Shown here piece after piece: positions 1 through 5,916 of a stretch of DNA of 64,000 bases (its first letter is position 1; every line of letters starts with the position of its first letter). Location of the stretch: positions 1,564,072 through 1,628,071 of the forward strand of contig CBDBEL010000004.1 of assembly GCA_965204415.1 (NCBI GenBank), given 5' to 3'. The DNA is from Aldehydirespirator sp965204415 (lineage in GTDB: Bacteria; Actinomycetota; Acidimicrobiia; Acidimicrobiales; Aldehydirespiratoraceae). Under the pieces are notes generated by a model, which saw nothing but the letters and a program-made list of their open reading frames with translations, was not told where the DNA came from and made no database searches. A program made the translations under genes and the position numbers.

Positions 1-53
1 AATGGCACCGCCGCGCCGCGACCGGCTCTCACCTATCCGCGTGGCCCCTTAGC
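1..53 (+). repeat. MITE-like interspersed repeat, right-hand part
   Basis: These bases match the last third of the miniature element seen whole at 52269-52410 (there on the other strand): the stretch from GAATGACACC through GGCTCTC and CCTATCCGCG to the terminal GGCCTCTAAG is recognisable here with several changes. The left part lies outside the window. The assignment rests on by-eye alignment only. Confidence 0.6.
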
Positions 54-55
54 TG

Positions 56-122
56 TAGGCGTGCTCGACGACCATTCCGGTCAGCTGCATCGCCCGCAGG
101 ACCGGCTTGCCCGACGCTTCGG
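56..122. repeat. 67-bp direct repeat, copy 1
   Basis: This stretch matches 897-963 in the same orientation with four mismatches in 67 positions by my count. The two copies lie 841 bp apart and bracket the toxin-antitoxin remnants. On the minus strand both read the same peptide end (ASGKPVLRAMQLTGMVVEHAY), so they are two copies of a gene 3' fragment. In copy 1 the frame ends at 49-51 (TAA). Confidence 0.8.
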
Positions 123-140
123 ACCAGTTACGGCAGTACG

Positions 141-159
141 TGATTACAATGTGACTACA
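141..159. promoter_or_regulatory. Possible antitoxin operator, two direct half-sites
   Basis: TGATTACA (141-148) and TGACTACA (152-159) are direct repeats 11 bp apart, one helical turn, about 30 bases before the MazE-like start. Such iterons commonly bind the antitoxin itself. The G+C is locally lower than in the surroundings. This is an inference from position and pattern. Confidence 0.35.
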
Positions 160-187
160 TGATGGTCGCCACGGCTGGGAGGCAGCG

Positions 188-457
188 ATGGAGGCGAAGT
201 TGGTGAGGGTCGGCAACTCGAAGGGAGTTCGCCTGCCCAAAGCTCTGCTGGAGGAGGCCGGACTCGAGGAGTTGGTGACCCTTAGAATCGTCGAGGGGGG
301 CCTGCTCGTCGAGCCGCGGGCAGCGGTGAGGTCTGGCTGGTCCGACGCGGCGCGGTCGGGAAGCGAACGAGGCGATGACACCGACGCTGCGTCGTGGCCG
401 CCGACGCGATTCGATGAGGCTGAATGGGTGTGGGAGCCCGCCGGGGACCAAGCGTGA
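188..457 (+). CDS. AbrB/MazE-type antitoxin
   Basis: 89 residues. The N-terminal half is a swapped-hairpin AbrB/MazE DNA-binding domain: KLVRVGNSKGVRLPKALLEE at about residues 4-23, then a strand ending GLLVEP. The C-terminal part (about 45-89) is acidic and rich in Trp and Glu, as expected for the toxin-binding tail. A GGGAGG ribosome site precedes the ATG by about 6 bases. The stop overlaps the GTG of the MazF-like reading frame (GTGA, 454-457), the usual coupled antitoxin-toxin layout. Known for the family: the antitoxin neutralises a MazF endoribonuclease and represses its own operon. Here the partner toxin is truncated, so this may be an orphan antitoxin. Confidence 0.8.
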   Translation: MEAKLVRVGNSKGVRLPKALLEEAGLEELVTLRIVEGGLLVEPRAAVRSGWSDAARSGSERGDDTDAASWPPTRFDEAEWVWEPAGDQA

Positions 458-640
458 CAACGCTGGCGCGTGGCGAGGTGTACCTGTGCGCCCTGGACCC
501 GGCGATCGGTTCGGAGATTCGCAAGACTCGGCCGGTCCTGGTGGTGTCCCCCGACGAGATGAACGAGCACTGGCGCAGTTGCCTGGTTGCGCCGATGACC
601 ACCGGCAGCCACCCCTACCCGTTCCGGATCTCATGCACCT
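454..640 (+). pseudogene. MazF/PemK-type toxin, 3' end lost
   Basis: From the GTG at 454 the frame reads a good MazF N-terminal half: RGEVYLCALDP, the KTRPVLVVSPDEMN strand and CLVAPMTT, then PYPFRISCTF. After that the usual MazF C-terminal half (the LDQ.R..D motif region) is missing and the frame runs on into unrelated arginine- and proline-rich sequence up to 741. At about 640 the sequence switches to a VapC tail in another frame. The remaining piece of about 62 residues lacks the conserved C-terminal active-site segment, so the product is very unlikely to be a working ribonuclease. Confidence 0.75.
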
Positions 641-863
641 TCGAATTGCGACCACCTCCGAGCACCTGCGTCGGGCGCGCCAGACCCAGCGCATGCTGGC
701 CGGGCAGGGTCTCCAGGGGCGCAAGATCCCCGACCTGCTGATCGCGGCTGCCGCCGAGCAGGAGCAACTCACGCTGTTGCACTACGACGCCGACTTCGAT
801 CTCATCGCCGCAGCGACCGGCCAGAAGTGCGAATGGATCGTGCCACGAGGATCCGTGGACTAG
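640..863 (+). pseudogene. VapC/PIN-domain toxin, C-terminal fragment
   Basis: In the frame ending at the TAG 861-863 the sequence reads like the last 70 residues of a VapC PIN ribonuclease: TSEHLRRARQTQRML, KIPDLLIAAAAEQ (the Asp of the PIN metal site), LTLLHYDADFDLIAAATGQ (second acidic pair) and a final WIVPRG. There is no start codon or N-terminal half, because MazF sequence occupies that place in a different frame. It is a scar of recombination between two toxin-antitoxin loci. Confidence 0.75.
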
Positions 864-1089
864 AGACTCCCGCCGCCGCGAGGCGACGACCAGCGGTAGG
901 CGTGCTCGACGACCATTCCCGTCAGCTGCATCGCCCGTAGGACCGGCTTGCCCGAAGCCTCGGCCACCACGGCCCGGTGGTACTCGGTGTCGGCCATGCA
1001 GTCCTCGAAGCCGAGTTCGTCTCGATAGAACCGCAGCGACCGCTCGAGGTCCAGCGTTGACCCGCCGCGTGGTGGATGCCGACGATCAG
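860..1089 (-). pseudogene. Broken VOC (glyoxalase-fold) gene joined to another 3' end
   Basis: Reading leftward from 1089, the frame gives LIVGIHHAA, the usual opening of a vicinal-oxygen-chelate protein but with CTG in place of ATG. A frameshift near 1060 leads to TLDLERSLRFYRDELGFED, the typical second block. After about 990 the family pattern stops and the frame continues as TEYHRAVVAEASGKPVLRAM..EHAYRW to a TAG at 860-862. This resembles the FCD tail of a GntR regulator, a weak assignment. No intact gene remains between 864 and 1239. Confidence 0.5.
897..963. repeat. 67-bp direct repeat, copy 2
   Basis: This is the partner of 56-122, with 63 of 67 bases identical. In this copy the minus-strand frame continues upstream into the VOC-like remnant and ends at 860-862. 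The copies may mark the edges of an inserted toxin-antitoxin segment, or a local duplication of a gene end. Confidence 0.8.
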
Positions 1090-1239
1090 GTTGCCTCCCT
1101 CAGTGGCTGGATTCGATCTCCGGGCAATTGGTACCACGATGTCGAGCTTGCCGCCGAGCGCGTCCTCCCGTGCTGCTCGGTGACGGCTCCCGTCAGCTAG
1201 ACATGACTCCCGACCAACATTGACCGAACGGAGCCGCGC

Positions 1240-1998
1240 GTGAATCTGGAGCTGGACGGCAAGAAGGCGATCGTCACCGGGGCCACGAGGGGGATCGGGC
1301 TCGCCATCGCCCGCACGCTCATCGAGGAGGGCGCGCAGGTCGCGACCTGCGCCCGCAGCACCGACGGCGTGGCCGCCGCCGTGGCCGATCTCGGCGATTC
1401 GGCCTGGGGAGAAGCGGTGGACGTCGCCGACGCCGACGCCTACGAGGCCTGGATCGGTCGGGCCATAGACCACCTCGGCGGCCTCGACATACTCGTGGGC
1501 AATGTGGCGTTCACGCCCGAGGCCGACGAGGAAACGCTCTGGAAGGCGGCGTTCGACATCGACCTCATGCACTGCGTGCGCGGCTGCCGCGCCGCGATGG
1601 CGGCGCTCGCCGACTCCGGCGCCGGGGCGATCGTGTTGATCTCCAGCGTCTCGAGCGTGCTCACCGAACTGCCACCGGACGAGGGCCCGTACGGCGCCAT
1701 GAAGGCCGCGCTGCTGTCGTACGCCGGCCAGCTCGCCCACTCGGCCGCCGCCGACGGCGTGCGGGTCAACGCGGTGTCGCCCGGCCCGGTCTTCTTCGAG
1801 GGCGGGGTCTGGGACCACGTCAGGCAGCACGATCCCGACACCTACGAGTTCGTGCTGGGCCTGCCCGCGCTGGGGCGGATGGGCACGCCCGAGGAGATCG
1901 CCCGCACCGTCGTGTTCCTCGCCAGCCCCGCGTCGAGTTTCACCACCGGTGCGACCGTCCGCGTGGACGGCGGCACCGTCAAGTCGGTTCAGCACTGA
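1240..1998 (+). CDS. SDR-family NAD(P)-dependent oxidoreductase
   Basis: 252 residues, the usual length for a classical short-chain dehydrogenase. The Rossmann motif TGATRGIG is at about residues 13-20, the catalytic Ser is in the SSVSS segment near 130 and Tyr-x-x-x-Lys is YGAMK near 151-155. The C-terminal region has the PGPVFF and VDGGT motifs. The start is a GTG at 1240 with GAACGGAG just upstream. The substrate cannot be told from sequence. It stands alone between remnants; a truncated dehydrogenase start follows at 2015, suggesting it once headed a longer operon. Confidence 0.88.
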   Translation: MNLELDGKKAIVTGATRGIGLAIARTLIEEGAQVATCARSTDGVAAAVADLGDSAWGEAVDVADADAYEAWIGRAIDHLGGLDILVGNVAFTPEADEETLWKAAFDIDLMHCVRGCRAAMAALADSGAGAIVLISSVSSVLTELPPDEGPYGAMKAALLSYAGQLAHSAAADGVRVNAVSPGPVFFEGGVWDHVRQHDPDTYEFVLGLPALGRMGTPEEIARTVVFLASPASSFTTGATVRVDGGTVKSVQH

Positions 1999-2014
1999 GC
2001 CCCGGGAGCCTCCG

Positions 2015-2055
2015 ATGAGAGCGGCGCTCTTCGACACCACCGACAGGCAATGCGA
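2015..2055 (+). pseudogene. Truncated start of a zinc dehydrogenase-like gene
   Basis: Sixteen bases after the SDR stop there is a ribosome site (GGGAG) and an ATG opening MRAALFDTTDRQ, a typical beginning of a medium-chain zinc dehydrogenase. The frame loses this character at about 2055, where the 3' end of the opposite-strand alcohol dehydrogenase begins, and runs to a stop near 2101. It looks like a gene cut off by rearrangement. The evidence is a 12-residue match, so confidence is modest. Confidence 0.35.
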
Positions 2056-2057
2056 CG

Positions 2058-3176
2058 TCACTCCTGGGGGAGCAGGTAGATCTTTCCGCACTCCTTGGTG
2101 AGCGTGATCTCGAAGGCCTCGCCGGCCCGGCTCATGGGGAACGTGTGGGTGACGATGGTGTCGATCCAGTCCTGCACCCGCGGGTCGCACAGCATTCTCA
2201 GCAGGCCGTCGCGGTCGCGGTGGCGCACATCGTGGCCGCCGGTCCAGTTGATGTGGCGGTCGATCAGGTCGTTGAGGATGCTCAGCGAGTAGAGCACCGA
2301 GCCCCCGTCGTGGCCCAGCGAGTACATCGTGCCGTAGCGGCGCAGACCGGCCATGCAGCGGTCCAGGTAGTAGGGCGCGCCGGCGCACTCGAAGGCCACA
2401 TCGGCGCCCTTCCGCCCGCCCGTGAGGGCGTGGACCTGCTCGAGCCAGTCGTCGTCGGGGTCGATGATGTGCTGCACCCCCAGCCGGCGGCACAGCTCCA
2501 TGCGGTACGGGTGCCGGCCCAGCACCACCACCGTGGCCCCCCGGTACATGGCGTTCACCACCGCGCCCAGGCCGACGAAGCCGACCGCGCCGATGAGCAC
2601 CACGTCGCCGGGGCGCACGCCGGCCTCCTCGGCTGCGGTGTAGGTGTTGCCGAGCAGGCAGTTGGCCGCCGCGGCGTGATGGAACGACAACTCGTCGGGA
2701 ATCACCTGGATCATGTGCTCGGGCGCCAGCCGGTACCGCACCATGCCGAAGCCGCCCGAGGCGCTGCCGTTGACCTTCTCGATGCCCAGCGGGCCGGCTT
2801 CGATGTCCTGGGGGGCCATCCCCTCCTCATAGGACTCATAGGGGAGCCCCATGCAGTGGGTGGGCGACAGCCCCTGGGTGCAAACGAAGCACTCACCGCA
2901 GGGGTTGACCTGGTAGATGATCACCCGGTCGCCGACGCCGAACCGCGACCCCGGCTGAGTCTCGACGATTGTGCCGACCCCCTCGTGGCCGAGGTGCTCG
3001 GGGCTGTCGTGCCACTCGAACTGGTGGTCGCGGTAGATGCGACCCTCGTTGCACACCGGCGCCACCGCCACCTCGACGATCACGAAACCGGGACCGGCAA
3101 CCGGGTACGGCTTGGTCGCCAAAGCCGCCGTGCGGGGCGCAGGGATGGTCAGCACAGTATTGGTTCTGGCCATCAT
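2058..3176 (-). CDS. Zinc-dependent medium-chain alcohol dehydrogenase
   Basis: 372 residues from the ATG at 3176, chosen because AGGAG lies 7 bases upstream; upstream extensions have no family sequence. C42 and the GHE motif at about 63-65 form the catalytic zinc site. C93, C96, C99 and C108 form the structural zinc lobe. The nucleotide fold has a GAVGFVGLGAVV loop near 195-206. It therefore oxidises an alcohol, or reduces an aldehyde, with NAD(P). The region upstream carries a perfect 20-bp palindrome at 3207-3226, shared with the divergent gene at 3351, so both may answer to one regulator. The exact substrate is unknown. Confidence 0.88.
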   Translation of the reverse strand: MMARTNTVLTIPAPRTAALATKPYPVAGPGFVIVEVAVAPVCNEGRIYRDHQFEWHDSPEHLGHEGVGTIVETQPGSRFGVGDRVIIYQVNPCGECFVCTQGLSPTHCMGLPYESYEEGMAPQDIEAGPLGIEKVNGSASGGFGMVRYRLAPEHMIQVIPDELSFHHAAAANCLLGNTYTAAEEAGVRPGDVVLIGAVGFVGLGAVVNAMYRGATVVVLGRHPYRMELCRRLGVQHIIDPDDDWLEQVHALTGGRKGADVAFECAGAPYYLDRCMAGLRRYGTMYSLGHDGGSVLYSLSILNDLIDRHINWTGGHDVRHRDRDGLLRMLCDPRVQDWIDTIVTHTFPMSRAGEAFEITLTKECGKIYLLPQE

Positions 3177-3206
3177 GCCGTCACTCCTATGTCGGGGTCG
3201 TGAAGC

Positions 3207-3226
3207 TGAGTATCGCACGATACTCA
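3207..3226. promoter_or_regulatory. 20-bp palindromic operator
   Basis: TGAGTATCG-CA-CGATACTCA is a perfect 9-bp inverted repeat with a 2-bp centre. It lies 31 bases before the alcohol dehydrogenase start and 125 bases before the divergent luciferase-like gene. Size and symmetry fit a dimeric TetR- or GntR-type repressor. No regulator gene lies next to it. Confidence 0.6.
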
Positions 3227-3350
3227 TGAGGATGCGTTCAGTCACTCTGTGGGTAGCGACACGTAGTGGTGTAGGCTCAACGTTGCCCCACATCCGTGTG
3301 TTCCAAGTGTCTTCCAAGAGACACACCCAACAAGGGAGAGGTTTCTGTCG

Positions 3351-4466
3351 ATGACTATGATCAATGGTGTCAGCCTCGGTGTCTGCGTGCCCGGTACCGG
3401 GAGAGTGAGCTTTGACGATCTGAAGCGCATTTGGATTGAGGCCGAGAACTTAGGCTTCGACGCTGGCTACATTTGGAATAACATCACATGTGAGGTTCCA
3501 ACCTTTCAGGAGGATGCGTGTTTTGAGGGGTGGACCACTCTTGCAGCCCTGGCAGCGGTGACTAGCAGGCTCGATCTTGGAATGTTGCTCAATCCTACCG
3601 GTCGTGTGCATCCATCAGTTGTGGCCAAGATGGGTGCCAATTTGGACTACATCAGCGGCGGTCGACTGATCATGGGAATGGGCACCGGCACCTCCAAAAG
3701 CGTACTCAACCAGATGCGCGATCTCTCTCTCGAAGCAGCTAGAGCGACGGAGATAGAGAGGGCTGGAAACTACATTGCGTACGGATTCCCGATCCTGTCA
3801 ACTCCTGAGACGATCGCGATGCTACGCGAGGAAGTGGCAATAGTTGATCGAATGTGGACACAGCACCGACCTATGTTCGAAGGCAAGTACTACTCGATCG
3901 ATCGGCCGATACTGAATCACAAACCAGTTCAGAAGCCGCGTCCCCGCATCTGGATCGGCATCATAGAGGGGCGGAAGGTGATGCCCCGGCTTGCCGCGGA
4001 AGTGTCGGACGGCATTGCCTTAGCCAACTCCAGCGACGAAGCTTGCCGAGAGATAATCGAAGCTACCGAGCGACGCTGCAAAGAACTGGGAAGAGATTTT
4101 GGTGAGATCGCAGTCAACCGGCAGTTCTATGTCAATTTTCCAGAACTCACCGGAGTGAATGTTGAGGGCGGTCGATATTTTGAGAGTTCGTTCCTCGATC
4201 GAGGACTAACTGACGAACAGCGCTCCGTCTTTCAAGGAATAGGTGACAGCGAGTACGGTTTCGGGGGCGTCGAGGGGACGTCTGAAGAGGTGGCTGCAGG
4301 GTTGAAGAAGAGCTGCCTGGACATTGGCGTAAACTCGTTGGCCCTAATCTTCACTGGCATGGACCGGGACTTTGCAACACCCTCGCTTGCTCCCTTGCAG
4401 AAGTTTGCTCAGGAAGTGGTTCCCATCTTGACCGACTATTGCTCCAAAGACTCGACACCCAGATAG
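3351..4466 (+). CDS. Luciferase-like (LLM) flavin/F420-dependent oxidoreductase
   Basis: 371 residues with the TIM-barrel bacterial luciferase-like pattern: LGVCVPG at the first strand, a central YISGGRLIMGMGTG, KPVQKPRPRIWIG and a C-terminal helix. AAGGGAGAGG precedes the ATG. Base composition is foreign to the window: 3841-3900 is 48 % G+C by hand count against 70 % at 4621-4680. The 3' end overlaps the convergent livF by 31 bases; its last residues (about CSKDSTPR) are read from the antisense of livF coding sequence, where composition returns to high G+C. This suggests a transferred segment whose original stop was lost at the junction. Cofactor and substrate cannot be assigned. Confidence 0.85.
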   Translation: MTMINGVSLGVCVPGTGRVSFDDLKRIWIEAENLGFDAGYIWNNITCEVPTFQEDACFEGWTTLAALAAVTSRLDLGMLLNPTGRVHPSVVAKMGANLDYISGGRLIMGMGTGTSKSVLNQMRDLSLEAARATEIERAGNYIAYGFPILSTPETIAMLREEVAIVDRMWTQHRPMFEGKYYSIDRPILNHKPVQKPRPRIWIGIIEGRKVMPRLAAEVSDGIALANSSDEACREIIEATERRCKELGRDFGEIAVNRQFYVNFPELTGVNVEGGRYFESSFLDRGLTDEQRSVFQGIGDSEYGFGGVEGTSEEVAAGLKKSCLDIGVNSLALIFTGMDRDFATPSLAPLQKFAQEVVPILTDYCSKDSTPR

Positions 4467-5158
4467 CTGGCGTCGAGCAGAGCACGGTCGGCCAGCAGGT
4501 CCGAGGCGGCTCCCTGCATCACCAGGTCGCCGTGATTGAGCACGTAGCCCCGGTCGGACACCTCCAGGGCCAAGTCGACGTGCTGCTCCACCAGCAGCAC
4601 CCCGGCGCCGGTCTCGTCCGCGATGCGGCGCACCACCGGCATCAGCTCCTCGTAGATGACCGGGGCCAGGCCCAGGCTCATCTCGTCGACCATCATCAGC
4701 TTGGGCTCGGCCACGATGGCCCGGCCGAGGACGAGCATCTGCTGCTCGCCGCCGCTGAGCAGCCCGCCCCTGCGGTTCATCAACGGGCCGAGGGCGGGGA
4801 AGAAGTCGACGGCCCGGTCGATGTCGACCTTGCCGCTGGTCTTGGCCAGCTGGAGGTTCTCGCGCACGGTCAGCTGGTACAGCAGGCCCCGGTTCTCAGG
4901 CACATGGATCACACCCCAGCGGGCCACCCGGTGGGCCTGGCGCAGCCGCGGCACCGGCCGACCCATGATGGTCACCGAGCCGTTCAGGATCTGGCCCATG
5001 CCCGAGATCGTCATCAATGTGGTGGTCTTGCCCGCACCGTTGGGACCCAGCAAGGCCACCACCTCGCCCGCGTCGAGGTGCAGGCTCAGGCCGCGAACCA
5101 CGGCCACGCCGTCGTAGCCAGTGTCGAGGTTCTCGATCGTCAGGAGACGCTCGCTCAT
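4436..5158 (-). CDS. livF: Branched-chain amino-acid ABC transporter ATPase, LivF type
   Basis: 240 residues starting at the ATG 5158, whose codon overlaps the livG stop (ATGA). Walker A is GPNGAGKTT at 38-46, the signature LSGGEQQM at about 134-141 and Walker B LMMVDEMS at about 154-161. The usual DEP after Walker B is DEM here. The VPENR and SLGLAP stretches are typical of LivF. It supplies one of the two nucleotide-binding subunits that drive uptake through the fused LivH-LivM permease. It is the last gene of the SBP-LivHM-LivG-LivF operon, and its 3' end is overlapped by the convergent gene at 3351. Confidence 0.93.
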   Translation of the reverse strand: MSERLLTIENLDTGYDGVAVVRGLSLHLDAGEVVALLGPNGAGKTTTLMTISGMGQILNGSVTIMGRPVPRLRQAHRVARWGVIHVPENRGLLYQLTVRENLQLAKTSGKVDIDRAVDFFPALGPLMNRRGGLLSGGEQQMLVLGRAIVAEPKLMMVDEMSLGLAPVIYEELMPVVRRIADETGAGVLLVEQHVDLALEVSDRGYVLNHGDLVMQGAASDLLADRALLDASYLGVESLEQ

Positions 5159-5916
5159 GACTTGGCCCCGCTGTGGCCCAGGTAGGCCGCGATGACCTCG
5201 GGGTTGTTGCGCATCTCGTCCGGGGTGCCCGAGGCCGTCAACTGGCCGAACACCAGCATGTGGATGTAGTCGCACACGTTGAGCACCAGACCCATGTCGT
5301 GGTCTACGAGCAGCATGGTGTAGCCCTGATCGACGAGGTGCCGGAGCTGGGCGCCGAACCACTCGGTCTCGGCCTTGTCGAGGCCGGCCGCGGGCTCGTC
5401 CAGCAGCAGGATCTTGGACGATTCCGCCACCAGGGCCCGCCCCACACCCACCAGCTTGCGCTGACCCTGGGACAGCTCGCGGGGCTGGCGCTCGGCGATG
5501 TCGCCCAGATTGAGTAGCTCCAGCACCTCGTCGACTCGGTCGGCGCGCTGGCGGGGCCGCCAGTAGTCGAGCAGCGCGGAGCCGATCGTGAGGCGGCGGC
5601 TGGCCACATCGAGGTTGGAGCGCACCGTGATGTCGTCGAAGAGCTCGAGCGTCTGCCAGGTGCGGGTGAGTCCGTCGTGGGACAGCACATGGGGCGAGCG
5701 GCCGAAGACCTCCTCACCCTCAAGAAGCACCGATCCCACCGCGTTGTTGGGCAGGAAGCCGGTGATGGCATCGATGAAGGTGGTCTTGCCCGCCCCGTTC
5801 GGACCGATCAACCCGGTCAGCCGGCCCCGGCGGCACTCCAGAGACACCTCGTTCACGGCCAGAAGGCCGCCGAAGCGCACGGTGAGCCCGCTGGTGGCTA
5901 GAACGGTTTCAGACAT
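5155..5916 (-). CDS. livG: Branched-chain amino-acid ABC transporter ATPase, LivG type
   Basis: 253 residues. Walker A is GPNGAGKTT at about 38-46, the signature LSQGQRKLVG follows at about 147, and Walker B is LLLDEPAAGL. A switch histidine follows in LLVDHDM. The start at 5916 overlaps the end of the permease gene by 8 bases, and its stop overlaps the livF start. This is consistent with translational coupling. Partner of LivF in a HAAT-family importer; amides or other small carboxylates are also possible substrates. Confidence 0.93.
   Translation of the reverse strand: MSETVLATSGLTVRFGGLLAVNEVSLECRRGRLTGLIGPNGAGKTTFIDAITGFLPNNAVGSVLLEGEEVFGRSPHVLSHDGLTRTWQTLELFDDITVRSNLDVASRRLTIGSALLDYWRPRQRADRVDEVLELLNLGDIAERQPRELSQGQRKLVGVGRALVAESSKILLLDEPAAGLDKAETEWFGAQLRHLVDQGYTMLLVDHDMGLVLNVCDYIHMLVFGQLTASGTPDEMRNNPEVIAAYLGHSGAKS

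Noticed and set aside
4436..5916. Urea or amide specificity for the Liv-type transporter
   Set aside because: No urease, amidase or urea-carboxylase genes are nearby, and the binding protein has no recognisable ligand signature by eye.
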